Part shown: piece by piece, positions 1 through 8,346 of the stretch
Position numbering within the stretch: position 1 is the first letter of the stretch
Layout: the number at the start of each line of letters is the position of its first letter
The notes under the pieces: generated by a model
The model's input: the letters and a program-made list of their open reading frames with translations, nothing else
What the model was told of the DNA's origin: nothing
Databases searched by the model: none
Made by a program: the position numbers and the translations under genes
Assembly: GCF_900104175.1 (NCBI RefSeq)
Contig: NZ_FNIX01000014.1
Coordinates: 124,001 to 188,000, forward strand
DNA: 64,000 nt
DNA from: Lentzea jiangxiensis
GTDB taxonomy: Bacteria > Actinomycetota > Actinomycetes > Mycobacteriales > Pseudonocardiaceae
Reading direction: 5' to 3'

Positions 1-596
1 GCGCGAACAAGCTGCGCCGCCAGGCGGAGAAGTTCGGCTTCAACGACCCGGACCTCGAGGTTCCGCTGGTGGTCGAGACCTCGACGCTCGGGCCGATTCC
101 GGACGAGGCCGCGCTCTACCAGACCGGTATCGGCCAGCGCGACGTGCAGATCACGCCGCTGGAGAACGCGGTGGTGGCGGCGACGATCGCCAACGGCGGC
201 AAGCGCATGCAGCCGTACCTGGTGTCGAAGATCCTGGGCCCGGACCTGAAGTCGATCGACGACACCGAGCCCGACGAGGTCGACACCGCGATGAGCACGG
301 CCAACGCGGCCGCGCTGCGCGACATGATGATCCAGTCGGAGATCAACACGGGCGGCGAGGGCCGGCTGCAGAACGTCCAGGTGGCGTCGAAGACGGGTAC
401 CGCCGAGCACGGCACCGACGTCACGAAGAACAACCCGCACGCCTGGTACATCGGCTTCGCGCCGGCGCAGAAGCCGGAGATCGCGATCGCGGTGATCGTG
501 GAGGACGGTGGCGACCGCGGTCTGGGCGCCACCGGTGGCAAGGTCGCCGCTCCCGTCGGCCGCGCCGTGATGAACGCGTACCTGGCAGGCCGCTGA
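1..596 (+). CDS. pbpA: PbpA, class B penicillin-binding protein (C-terminal part only)
   Basis: This is the C-terminal part of a transpeptidase; the reading frame is open from base 3 and the N-terminus lies outside the window. The protein would cross-link peptidoglycan stem peptides on the outer face of the membrane. The KTG triad motif is visible as SKTGTAEHG, followed by the usual IGFAP and AIAVIVEDGG strands of the fold. The SxxK and SxN motifs must lie upstream. The stop TGA overlaps the ATG of pknA by one base, so the two are probably translationally coupled. The pbpA-pknA-pknB order is the actinobacterial cell-shape operon, normally preceded by pstP and rodA. Confidence 0.92.
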   Translation, partial: ANKLRRQAEKFGFNDPDLEVPLVVETSTLGPIPDEAALYQTGIGQRDVQITPLENAVVAATIANGGKRMQPYLVSKILGPDLKSIDDTEPDEVDTAMSTANAAALRDMMIQSEINTGGEGRLQNVQVASKTGTAEHGTDVTKNNPHAWYIGFAPAQKPEIAIAVIVEDGGDRGLGATGGKVAAPVGRAVMNAYLAGR

Positions 597-2074
597 TGCT
601 GACCACGGGCCAGCTCCTCGCCGACCGCTACCGCCTCACCAGGCGGATCGCGGTCGGTGGCATGGGCGAGGTCTGGGAAGGCGCGGATGAGCGGCTCGAC
701 CGGCGGGTGGCCGTCAAGGTGCTCAAGGCCGAGCTCTCCGGCGACCCGGAGTTCCTGCACCGCTTCCGCACCGAGGCGCGGATGACCGCGTCGCTCAACC
801 ACCCCGGCATCGCGTCGGTGCACGACTACGGCGAGACGGCGTCCGTCACCGACGGACCCGAGGACACCGCCTACCTCGTCATGGAACTGGTCGAGGGCGA
901 GCCGCTCGCGACGATCATCTCCCGCGGCCGGCTGGCCGCCGACGTGACGCTCGACCTGCTGGAGCAGACCGGGAACGCGTTGCAGGCGGCGCACGAACGC
1001 GGGCTGGTGCACCGCGACGTGAAGCCCGGCAACATCATGGTGACCCCCTCCGGCAAGGTGAAGATCACCGACTTCGGCATCGCGAAGGCCGTGGACGCGG
1101 CCCCCGTGACGCGGTCCGGCATGGTGATGGGCACCGCGCACTACATCGCTCCCGAGCAGGCCCTCGGTGGCGAGGCCGAGCCGGCGAGCGACGTCTACTC
1201 CCTGGCGGTGTGCGGCTACGAGTGCCTCGCCGGGCACCGGCCGTTCCTCTCGGACAACGCGGTGACGGTCGCGATGATGCACATCCGCGACATCGCGCCG
1301 CCGTTGCCGCCGGACGTGCCGCCGGGTGCGCGCGCGTTGATCGAGGCGACGCTGGTGAAGGACCCGAGGCAGCGTTACCGGACCGGCGGTGAGTTCGCCG
1401 CGGCGGTGAGCGCCGTGCGGGTGGGCCAGCCGCTGCCGACGCCGTCCGGCTTCACGATGCCGCCGATCCCCCAGCAGGTCGTGCAGCAGCCACCGCCTCC
1501 GCAGGTGTCGCAACCGCTTCCGGTACCACCGCAGATGCAGCAGCAACACCACCAAAGCCGTCCCGGCACCCATCCGGCGATGCAGCCGGCGGCGCACCAG
1601 ACGGGCATGCAACCGGTGCACCAGACCGGAACGTTCACCCCGATGCCGACGCCACCGGGGAGGAACCGGTCTGCCGTCTGGGTTATGGTCGCTCTTCTGG
1701 TGACCGTGCTGGTGGTGCTCGGCGTGGTCCTCGTGTGGAAGCTGACGCTGGGGTCGACCGATGCCAGTGGTCAGGGTGGCCGTCCGACCACCTCCACCTC
1801 GGCGAACCCGAACCCGCCGGCGAACGGGCAGGCGAAGCCGGACTCCGCCGACCGCATACCGGGCAACGCGCCGAAGCGGATCGACGAGGACGACTACATC
1901 GGTCGTTCCGGCGACGAGGTCAGGACCGAGTTGGTCGACCACGGCCTGGAGCCCCAAGTGCTGAGCGCCCAGGGCACGTCGCCGGGGGACCTGAAGAAGT
2001 GCCGGGTCACCGCCATCGCGCCGACAGGCGAGGTGCCGGCGGGCTCGCAGGTGAAGGTGACGTGCGCGCCATGA
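596..2074 (+). CDS. pknA: PknA-type serine/threonine protein kinase with one extracellular PASTA-like domain
   Basis: Membrane Ser/Thr kinase acting on division and wall-synthesis proteins. The kinase domain spans about residues 12-275. It has a glycine loop (GGMGEVW), ATP-binding Lys41, catalytic HRD with Asp141 and DFG with Asp159. A linker of about 80 residues rich in Gln, Pro and His follows, then one membrane helix near 361-381 and a single PASTA-like module near 425-492. M. tuberculosis PknA is known to lack PASTA domains, so the extracellular module is a difference. The module contains two cysteines, near its middle and three residues from the end. The gene lies one base into the pbpA stop and 55 bases before pknB. 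Confidence 0.93.
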   Translation: MLTTGQLLADRYRLTRRIAVGGMGEVWEGADERLDRRVAVKVLKAELSGDPEFLHRFRTEARMTASLNHPGIASVHDYGETASVTDGPEDTAYLVMELVEGEPLATIISRGRLAADVTLDLLEQTGNALQAAHERGLVHRDVKPGNIMVTPSGKVKITDFGIAKAVDAAPVTRSGMVMGTAHYIAPEQALGGEAEPASDVYSLAVCGYECLAGHRPFLSDNAVTVAMMHIRDIAPPLPPDVPPGARALIEATLVKDPRQRYRTGGEFAAAVSAVRVGQPLPTPSGFTMPPIPQQVVQQPPPPQVSQPLPVPPQMQQQHHQSRPGTHPAMQPAAHQTGMQPVHQTGTFTPMPTPPGRNRSAVWVMVALLVTVLVVLGVVLVWKLTLGSTDASGQGGRPTTSTSANPNPPANGQAKPDSADRIPGNAPKRIDEDDYIGRSGDEVRTELVDHGLEPQVLSAQGTSPGDLKKCRVTAIAPTGEVPAGSQVKVTCAP

Positions 2075-2129
2075 GAAAGACCAGAACCGACTTGGGAACA
2101 CCGTCGACGAGGAGCGGGACGAAGCACCG

Positions 2130-4136
2130 ATGAGCACTCCACGACTGCTCTCAAACCGCTACGAACTGGGTGAGACCCTCGGGTACGGCGGCATGTCCGA
2201 GGTCCACAAGGGGCGGGACGTCCGCCTCGGCAGAGACGTGGCGATCAAGGTGCTACGAGCCGACCTCGCCCGTGACGCCCAGTTCCAGGAACGATTCCGC
2301 CGCGAGGCGCAGAACTCGGCGGCACTGAACCACCCCGCCATCGTCGCCGTCTACGACACCGGTGAGACGCAGACCGAGTACGGCCCGTTGCCGTACATCG
2401 TGATGGAGTTCGTCGACGGACGGACGCTGCGCGACATGGTGAAGACGCAGGGCCCGCTGTCCGGAAAGCGCGCGATGGAGGTCATGGCCGACGTCTCGGC
2501 CGCGCTCGACTTCAGCCACCGGCACGGCATCGTCCACCGCGACGTGAAGCCGGCGAACGTGATGATCACCAAGTCCGGCGCCGTGAAGGTGATGGACTTC
2601 GGCATCGCGAGGGCGCTGCACGATGGTCAGGCGGCGGTCACGCAGACCGCCGCGGTCATCGGCACGGCCCAGTACCTGTCGCCGGAGCAGGCGCGCGGCG
2701 AGTCCGTCGACGCCCGTTCCGACGTCTACGCGGCCGGCTGCGTGCTGTTCGAGCTGCTGACCGGCGAGCCGCCGTTCACCGGCGACTCGCCCGTGGCGGT
2801 CGCGTACCAGCACGTCCGGGAGGACCCGAAAGCTCCGTCGCAGCTGAACCCGAAGGTGTCGCCGCAGCTCGACGCGATCGTGCTGAAGGCGATGTCGAAG
2901 GGCCCGGCGAACCGCTACCAGTCGGCCGCGGAGATGCGCGCCGACCTGGTGCGCGTGCTGTCGGGCCAGCGCCCGTCCGCGCCGGCCGTGATGACGGCCG
3001 AGGACCGCACCGCCGTGATGAACGAGCAGGCGCGCACTTCTCGCACGCAGGTGATGTCCGGTGGCGGCGGCAGGCACCGCCCGGCGGCGCTGAAGTCGGA
3101 GCCGGACGACAGCTACGACCCGCTCGCCGACGAAGAGGAAGAGCGTCGCGCGAAGCGCAAGAAGGCCATCATGGTCACGCTGGTGGTGATCCTCTGCGCG
3201 GCCGTGCTCGGCCTCGCCGCGTGGATCACCGCGAACGTGATGGACAACGGCGGCGCCGAGCCGGCGGAGAAGGCCTCGGTCCCGTCGATCGTGGGCCTGA
3301 GCCCGCTGGAGGCCAAGGAGAAGATCACCAAGGTCGGCCTCGTCGCGGTCCAGGAGGACGTCGCCTGCGAGCCCGGCCCCGCCGGCACGCCCGCGAAGTG
3401 CACCGCCGACCAGATCAACAAGGTCGTCAGCGTGAACCCGGCCGAGGGAATGCAGATCCTGAAGGGTGGCCAGGTCACGATCGCCGTTGGCGCGCCTCCC
3501 GGTGAGGGCACCGTCCCCGACCTGACGGGCAAGACCCCGCAGGACGCCCAGGCGGTCCTGGACAAGGACCCGAACGGCTTCAAGCTGCAGCAGAGCGACC
3601 AGACCATCGAGGTCGACGACCCGGGCAAGGCCGGCAAGGTCGCGCAGCAGAACCCCGCGGTGGGCCTGAAGCTCAAAAAGGGCGGCACGATCACCATCCA
3701 GCTCGGCAAGGCGCCGGACCGGCAGAACGTGCCGAACGTCGTCGGTGACGACCAGAACGACGCCCGCCAGACGCTGGAGGGCTCCAACTTCAAGGTCGTC
3801 ATCGAACCGGTCGACAGCTCCAAGCCCGAGGGCACGGTCCTCTCGCAGACGCCGCAGGGCAACGCGAAGGTCGACAAGGGCGCGACGGTGACGCTGCGGG
3901 TCTCGAAGGGCAACCAGATCGAGATGCCGGACCTCACGGGCCTCAGCGAGCGGGAAGCCGACGCGAAGCTGAAGCAGCTGGGCTGGAACGGAAACCTCAA
4001 CGTCCAGGAGCAGCAGGTCGGCGACCCGACCCAGACCAAGAAGGTCGTGGCGCAGAACCCGGCCAGGGGCACCACGATCACCAAGGGCTCGACGGTGACG
4101 ATCACCGTCGGCAAGTTCGGGATCGTGACGAGCTAG
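2130..4136 (+). CDS. pknB: PknB, PASTA-domain serine/threonine protein kinase
   Basis: Receptor kinase that senses muropeptides/lipid II and phosphorylates wall and division regulators. Lys40, HRD Asp138 and DFG Asp156 are all present and match the numbering of the mycobacterial enzyme. The kinase domain ends near residue 275, a basic juxtamembrane linker follows, and one membrane helix lies near 347-370. Four PASTA repeats fill roughly 383-668. PASTA 1 carries an extra loop containing two cysteines about a dozen residues apart. Its known mycobacterial clients, CwlM and the MurJ-linked pseudokinase, are also encoded in this window. The gene ends at a hairpin terminator shared with the converging amidotransferase gene. 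Confidence 0.96.
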   Translation: MSTPRLLSNRYELGETLGYGGMSEVHKGRDVRLGRDVAIKVLRADLARDAQFQERFRREAQNSAALNHPAIVAVYDTGETQTEYGPLPYIVMEFVDGRTLRDMVKTQGPLSGKRAMEVMADVSAALDFSHRHGIVHRDVKPANVMITKSGAVKVMDFGIARALHDGQAAVTQTAAVIGTAQYLSPEQARGESVDARSDVYAAGCVLFELLTGEPPFTGDSPVAVAYQHVREDPKAPSQLNPKVSPQLDAIVLKAMSKGPANRYQSAAEMRADLVRVLSGQRPSAPAVMTAEDRTAVMNEQARTSRTQVMSGGGGRHRPAALKSEPDDSYDPLADEEEERRAKRKKAIMVTLVVILCAAVLGLAAWITANVMDNGGAEPAEKASVPSIVGLSPLEAKEKITKVGLVAVQEDVACEPGPAGTPAKCTADQINKVVSVNPAEGMQILKGGQVTIAVGAPPGEGTVPDLTGKTPQDAQAVLDKDPNGFKLQQSDQTIEVDDPGKAGKVAQQNPAVGLKLKKGGTITIQLGKAPDRQNVPNVVGDDQNDARQTLEGSNFKVVIEPVDSSKPEGTVLSQTPQGNAKVDKGATVTLRVSKGNQIEMPDLTGLSEREADAKLKQLGWNGNLNVQEQQVGDPTQTKKVVAQNPARGTTITKGSTVTITVGKFGIVTS

Positions 4137-4153
4137 AAGAGCTGCGAGCTCGT

Positions 4154-4191
4154 GGGGCGGCTTCCCTCCGGGGGGCCGCCCCTCCGCTTTT
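4154..4191. terminator. Bidirectional terminator between pknB and pabA
   Basis: A perfect 8-bp GC stem (4154-4161 with 4175-4182) closes a 13-base loop and is followed by CCGCTTTT. It lies between two converging genes; its last two bases overlap the pabA stop codon. Confidence 0.75.
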
Positions 4192-4831
4192 ACCGGCGGG
4201 CGGCCGCGGCGAGCGTGCGCATGCCGTTCTCGAGCTGGGCGACCGTGGACTCCGGCACCTCGAAGCCGCAGACCTTCAGCCAGTTGGCGAGCATCCGGTG
4301 GCCGCCGTCGGTGAGCACCGACTCGGGGTGGAACTGCACGCCCTCGACGGGGAGCTCCCGGTGGCGCATGGCCATCACGATGCCGGTCTCGGTCTTGCCG
4401 GTGACCTCGAACTCGGCGGGGATCGTCTCGGGCAGCACCGTCAGCGAGTGGTAGCGCGTCGCGATGAACGGCTGCGGCACTCCGGCGAGAACACCCTGGC
4501 CCTCGTGGAAGACGATGCTCGTCTTGCCGTGCAGCAACTCGGGCGCGCGGTCGACCGTGCCACCCCAGACCACGCCGATCGCCTGGTGGCCGAGGCAGAC
4601 GCCGAAGACCGGCTTGCCGGTGTCGGCGCACTTCTTGATGACGTCGACGCTCGCGCCCGCGCGCTCCGGTGTCCCGGGACCGGGGCTGACGAGCACACCG
4701 TCGACGTCGTCGATCTCGTCGAGGTCCACCTCGTCGTTGCGCCGCACGACGCACTCCGCACCCAGCTGGGCCAGGTACTGGACGAGGTTGTAGACGAAGC
4801 TGTCGTAGTTGTCGACCACGAGCACGCGCAT
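4190..4831 (-). CDS. pabA: Class I glutamine amidotransferase, PabA/TrpG type
   Basis: Glutaminase subunit that would deliver ammonia to an anthranilate or 4-amino-4-deoxychorismate synthase large subunit. The triad is visible: Cys79 in GVCLGHQ, and His168 and Glu170 in FHPES. The N-terminal DNYDSFVYN and SPGPGTP motifs are typical of TrpG/PabA. At 213 residues it is slightly longer than the family norm, with a short extra C-terminus. Its place next to pknB matches mycobacterial trpG (Rv0013). No chorismate-using partner is in the window, so whether it serves folate, tryptophan or both cannot be decided here. Confidence 0.9.
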   Translation of the reverse strand: MRVLVVDNYDSFVYNLVQYLAQLGAECVVRRNDEVDLDEIDDVDGVLVSPGPGTPERAGASVDVIKKCADTGKPVFGVCLGHQAIGVVWGGTVDRAPELLHGKTSIVFHEGQGVLAGVPQPFIATRYHSLTVLPETIPAEFEVTGKTETGIVMAMRHRELPVEGVQFHPESVLTDGGHRMLANWLKVCGFEVPESTVAQLENGMRTLAAAARR

Positions 4832-4879
4832 GGAGAGAGCCTAGTCGGTCGGGTCGAGTGAGTTAGCTCTCGTCTTCTG

Positions 4880-4898
4880 ACAGGTTAGGCTTCCCTAA
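4880..4898 (+). promoter_or_regulatory. IdeR/DtxR-like iron box overlapping the fprA promoter
   Basis: The 19-mer ACAGGTTAGGCTTCCCTAA resembles the DtxR/IdeR consensus (TTAGGTTAGGCTAACCTAA), with about 15 of 19 bases identical. Its 3' end overlaps a TAAAAT -10 element at 4896-4901. The fprA ATG follows after 7 bases (4902-4908), so the transcript would be leaderless or nearly so. Iron repression is inferred from this overlap. Confidence 0.6.
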
Positions 4899-4908
4899 AA
4901 TAGGTGTC

Positions 4909-6252
4909 ATGAGTCGCCCCTTGCGCGTCGCGATCGTCGGCGCCGGCCCCGCAGGCGTGTACGCCGCCGACATCCTGACCAAGTCCGACGTGGACGCGCA
5001 GATCGACCTCTTCGAGAAGCTCCCGGCGCCGTACGGCCTGGTCCGCTACGGCGTCGCACCCGACCACCCGCGCATCAAGGGCATCGTGGGAGCGCTGCAG
5101 AAGGTGCTCGACCGCCCGTCGGTCCGCTTCTTCGGCAACGTCGAGTACGGCGTCGACATCAAGCTCGACGACCTCCGCCAGTTCTACGACGCCGTCATCT
5201 TCTCGACCGGCGCCTCCTCGGACCGCGAGCTCGACATCCCCGGCATCGACCTGCCCGGCAGCTTCGGCGCCGCGGACTTCGTGTCCTGGTACGACGGCCA
5301 CCCCGACGTCCCCCGCACCTGGCCGCTGACCGCGAAGTCGGTCGCGGTGCTCGGCGTCGGCAACGTCGCCCTGGACGTCGCTCGCGTGCTGGCCAAGACC
5401 GCCGACGAGCTCCTGGTGACCGAGATTCCGGCGAACGTCTACGAGGGCCTCGCCGCCTCCCCCGTCACCGACGTGCACGTCTTCGGCCGCCGCGGCCCGG
5501 CCCAGGCGAAGTTCACGCCGCTGGAACTGCGCGAGCTCGACCACTCGCCGAACGTCGAGGTGATCGTCCACGCCGAGGGCATCGAGTTCGACGAGGCCTC
5601 GATGCACGCGATCAGGACCAACAAGCAGGTCGAGATGATCGTGAAGACGCTGCAGGAGTGGGCGATCCGCGACGTCGGCAACCGCCCCCGCCGCCTGCAC
5701 CTGCACTTCCTCGAAGCCCCGGTCGAGGTGCTCGGCGACTCCTGCGTCACGGGCCTGCGCACGGAAACCCAGGAGCTGACCGGCGACGGCAACGTCCGCG
5801 GCACCGGCGTCTTCACCGACTGGGACGTCCAGGCCGTGTACCGCGCCGTCGGCTACCTCTCGACGCACCTGCCCGACATCCCGTTCGACCACGGCTCGGG
5901 CACGATCCCCCACCTCGCCGGCCGCGTGCTGGACCTCGACGAGGTGCCCATGCCCGGCGTCTACACGACCGGCTGGATCAAGCGGGGCCCGATCGGCCTC
6001 ATCGGCCACACCAAGGGCGACGCCCTGGAGACCATCACCAGCCTCCTGGACGACGCCGCGAGCCTGCCGCTCGCCTCGTCGCCCTCGCCGTCCGCGGTGG
6101 TCGAGTTCCTCGAGCAGCGCGGCGTGCCGTTCGTGACGAACGAGGGCTGGGGCCGTCTCGACGCGCACGAGATCGCGCTCGGCGCGGCTCACGGCCGTGA
6201 GCGCGTGAAGGTCGTCTCGCGCGAGGAGATGACCGCGATCTCGAACGGCTGA
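4909..6252 (+). CDS. fprA: FprA, NADPH-ferredoxin reductase of the adrenodoxin-reductase type
   Basis: Flavoprotein that passes electrons from NADPH to ferredoxins, which feed cytochromes P450 and iron-sulfur or iron-release reactions. The FAD-binding GAGPAG lies at residues 11-16. The NADP-binding loop GVGNVALDVARV lies near 148-160, and the family motif YGLVRYGVAPDHP follows the first beta sheet. The 447-residue length fits FprA. The ATG at 4909 has no clear Shine-Dalgarno sequence but sits 7 bases behind a good -10 hexamer, which supports leaderless translation. The upstream iron-box-like sequence suggests control by cellular iron. This gene interrupts the mycobacterial pknB-trpG-crgA neighbourhood. 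A hairpin terminator follows at 6306. Confidence 0.92.
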   Translation: MSRPLRVAIVGAGPAGVYAADILTKSDVDAQIDLFEKLPAPYGLVRYGVAPDHPRIKGIVGALQKVLDRPSVRFFGNVEYGVDIKLDDLRQFYDAVIFSTGASSDRELDIPGIDLPGSFGAADFVSWYDGHPDVPRTWPLTAKSVAVLGVGNVALDVARVLAKTADELLVTEIPANVYEGLAASPVTDVHVFGRRGPAQAKFTPLELRELDHSPNVEVIVHAEGIEFDEASMHAIRTNKQVEMIVKTLQEWAIRDVGNRPRRLHLHFLEAPVEVLGDSCVTGLRTETQELTGDGNVRGTGVFTDWDVQAVYRAVGYLSTHLPDIPFDHGSGTIPHLAGRVLDLDEVPMPGVYTTGWIKRGPIGLIGHTKGDALETITSLLDDAASLPLASSPSPSAVVEFLEQRGVPFVTNEGWGRLDAHEIALGAAHGRERVKVVSREEMTAISNG

Positions 6253-6305
6253 CCTGCTCGAACAGCTGAGCTGCTTGAACGGCTGCACGCCGTTCCCTGA
6301 TGGAG

Positions 6306-6336
6306 CCGCCATCGCGCATGTGCGTGGTGGCGGTTT
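6306..6336 (+). terminator. Terminator downstream of fprA
   Basis: A 13-bp stem (6306-6318 with 6321-6333, two G-U pairs) with a very tight loop is followed by TTTCACC. It lies 54 bases after the fprA stop. Confidence 0.65.
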
Positions 6337-6392
6337 CACCATTTCGGCCGGGCGTGCGGACACCCGCTGCGCGATCCCGATATCCGACACGG

Positions 6393-6480
6393 CCGCTGAC
6401 GTACCTGAGTTCGGCACCCCTCGACCGTTGATGTACCTGAGTTCGGCACCCACGACCGCTGACGTACTTGAGTCTGGCTC
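6393..6480. repeat. Three tandem copies of a 31-32 base unit
   Basis: Copies start at 6393, 6425 and 6456. The first two are nearly identical and share the core TACCTGAGTTCGGCACC; the third is diverged and truncated (TACTTGAGTCTGGCTC). The unit lengths are not multiples of three, so the array is not coding. Its function is unknown. It could be a binding-site array or an intergenic repeat family. Confidence 0.7.
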
Positions 6481-6682
6481 GCCCAAGCGCTGGCGGGGCA
6501 CGGCGGCGTAGCGGTGTGACTCGACTGAGGCCTGCTCCGGCGTCGACTACTCGCCGTTGCCCCACCAAGTCGGCGAATTCACCGACTCGACCTAGGGAAG
6601 CCAACCGAGCCCCGCTCCCCCGCGCGCTTCCTCATGCGCAACGACAACGGCGGGATTCAGGTTCCCGCAGCGCCGGAAATCC

Positions 6683-6691
6683 TGTGGACAA
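6683..6691 (-). promoter_or_regulatory. Isolated DnaA box
   Basis: TGTGGACAA is the exact complement of the actinobacterial DnaA box TTGTCCACA. It is about 16 kb from the putative oriC and could titrate DnaA. A single 9-mer can also occur by chance. Confidence 0.35.
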
Positions 6692-6823
6692 CTCTCGCGT
6701 CTACACCGTCCACGCTACCCCGACACTGACCTGAGCTGCGCAAACAGCCACCGGAAGGACATGATCCCGGCCGCGCTTCACCCGGTCGAGCGATCTGCAG
6801 CGGGCGGATTGCCGTGGAGCAGC

Positions 6824-6979
6824 TCACTGGGTCGTGACGTTGTTGAACGGCAGCTTCGGCTCCGCCCACGGGAAGACGACGAACATCAGCAGCGCGACGA
6901 TGCCGGCGACCAGCACGACGGCCTCGATCACCCGCAGGAACAGCGGGCCCGGCAGGTGGCGCCAGATCCAGCCGTACAT
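6824..6979 (-). CDS. 51-residue membrane microprotein coupled to the class E sortase
   Basis: A short gene whose ATG overlaps the sortase stop codon (TGATG), so translation is almost certainly coupled. The product starts MYGWIWRHLPGP, has one hydrophobic helix (about residues 18-38) and ends with FPWAEPKLPFNNVTTQ. The pattern FPWxEPxLPF looks constrained rather than random. I recall small proteins of this appearance beside class E sortases in other actinobacteria, but cannot confirm that here. A role as sortase partner or membrane anchor is inference from coupling alone. Confidence 0.7.
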   Translation of the reverse strand: MYGWIWRHLPGPLFLRVIEAVVLVAGIVALLMFVVFPWAEPKLPFNNVTTQ

Positions 6980-8202
6980 CAGCCCTCCGTCATCTCGGGC
7001 GGCACGAAGCCGTCTGCCACCGGGTAGCTCTTGGTCTCGATGGCGTGCACGATCAGCCGCTGCTTGTCGGAGAAGCGCGGGTGGCAGGTCGTCAGGGTGA
7101 GCAGGCGGGCCTGCCTGTCCGCGGGGACGGCGGTGCCCACCTGGTGCGGGACCGGGGCGATGACCTCGCCCTGGCTCGGGGTGACGATCTCCTGGCCGAC
7201 GGTCTTGGCGTAGGCGTCGCCGAGGGTGGTGGCCAGCGGGGCGACGCCAGCACAGGCGGCTTCCTTCGACCTTGGGTTGGTCGCCCAGCCGGCGACCTCC
7301 TCGCGCATGGGGAGCACCCGGTAGACGAACCACTGGGTCTGGGTCTGCACGACGATCGAGTTGCACGACTGGAGCAGGTCGAGGTCGTTGAACGGCGCGC
7401 CCTTGCCCACGCGGTGGCCGGCGATGGCGAAGTTGCCCGCCTCGCCCGGCTGGGCGGTGTCCTTGTAGTGGCCGGGGCCGATCTCGAGGTGCTTGTCGGT
7501 GGTGCCCTCGACCACGGAGAACTTCCAGTCGTTGCCGAAGACCGGGATGTACATCTTCGCGAAGGCCTTGCCCTCGATGAGGTTCAGCTTCGACTGGCGG
7601 TTCGGGTCGGCCGGGGGCGGCGTGACGACGTTCGAGCTCCATTCGGAGTCGAGCGCGGCGGTGGCGTCCTGCTGCTTCTCCGCGGAGAGCAGGTCGGTCA
7701 CGTAGACCTCGTAGACGACGAACAGGAGCACGACGAGGCCCAGCGTGATGAGGCCTTCACCGATGCCGCGCACCGCCTTGCGGGCGAGGCTGTCCGGCGG
7801 CAGGGCGTCTTCGGCCTCCGGCTCGTCGTCGTAGTACTCGTCATCGTCGTAGTACTCGTCGTAGTCGTCCTCGACGCGCGGGATCACCTCGGTGGGCGGC
7901 TCGACCGGGCGGGGACGGGGCGGCATCGGCCGCGGGGGCATGCCCCTGGGCGGCATTCCGGGAGGCGGACCGGGCTGCGGGCGGCCGGGCTGCGGCATTG
8001 CGCGGACGGGCGTGCCCATCGGAGGGCCCTGGCGGTGCGGCGGCGGGGCGTTCGGCGGCAGGCTTCCGGAGAAAGCGCTGGTGAACTGGGTTGCTTCCGG
8101 CGGCGGCAGCGGGCGCCCCGGCGGAGTGGCCCGCGCGTGCTGCAGGTCATCGCGACGGGGTGCAGGGCGCCGGGGAGGCGGCTGCTGCGGTCCCGAGTTC
8201 AC
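6979..8202 (-). CDS. Class E sortase with a long proline-rich cytoplasmic N-terminus
   Basis: Membrane transpeptidase that would anchor proteins with a sorting signal to the wall; class E enzymes of actinobacteria are known to prefer LAxTG. Residues 1-145 are Pro/Arg/Gly-rich and then acidic, with runs of Asp, Glu and Tyr, and are probably cytoplasmic. One membrane helix follows near 150-175. The catalytic residues are His263 (AIAGHRVGKG) and Cys373 in the TLTTC motif, with Arg shortly after in the HPRFSDKQR segment. No LAxTG substrate is obvious in the window. The gene is divergent from crgA and is followed without a gap by a microprotein gene. Confidence 0.92.
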   Translation of the reverse strand: MNSGPQQPPPRRPAPRRDDLQHARATPPGRPLPPPEATQFTSAFSGSLPPNAPPPHRQGPPMGTPVRAMPQPGRPQPGPPPGMPPRGMPPRPMPPRPRPVEPPTEVIPRVEDDYDEYYDDDEYYDDEPEAEDALPPDSLARKAVRGIGEGLITLGLVVLLFVVYEVYVTDLLSAEKQQDATAALDSEWSSNVVTPPPADPNRQSKLNLIEGKAFAKMYIPVFGNDWKFSVVEGTTDKHLEIGPGHYKDTAQPGEAGNFAIAGHRVGKGAPFNDLDLLQSCNSIVVQTQTQWFVYRVLPMREEVAGWATNPRSKEAACAGVAPLATTLGDAYAKTVGQEIVTPSQGEVIAPVPHQVGTAVPADRQARLLTLTTCHPRFSDKQRLIVHAIETKSYPVADGFVPPEMTEG

Positions 8203-8302
8203 CTGAAACCTCCGCGCGGACTGTGAACTGAAAACAACTGCGTCTGCAAGGTGGTTCGCTGACCACCGTCGCTACGTTAACGTGTCTCCCGAGTAGTGCA
8301 CG

Positions 8303-8308
8303 TAAACT
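8303..8308 (+). promoter_or_regulatory. Likely crgA -10 element
   Basis: TAAACT lies 38 bases before the crgA ATG. Transcription would start near 8315, and GGCGAGGA ahead of the ATG could serve as the ribosome binding site. No clear -35 is visible. Confidence 0.4.
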
Positions 8309-8346
8309 AGCGTCACTCACGGATATCCACGTCAGGCGAGGACAGC

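Larger units (their letters stand above)
6253..6823. other. 571-base gene-free stretch with terminator, tandem repeats and a DnaA box
   Basis: I see no convincing gene here. The open frames that cross it have no family resemblance, and the tandem repeats break frame. It contains the fprA terminator, three tandem copies of a 31-32 base unit (6393-6480) and an exact DnaA box (6683-6691). The remainder shows no recognisable structure. Confidence 0.6.

Noticed and set aside
116..2137. Long minus-strand frame across pbpA-pknA
   Set aside because: Antisense shadow of two well-supported genes. Its composition is Arg-rich without family motifs.
6275..6511. A 78-residue frame over the tandem repeats
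   Set aside because: Repeat spacing of 31 and 32 bases breaks the frame between copies, and the product shows no family or conserved pattern.
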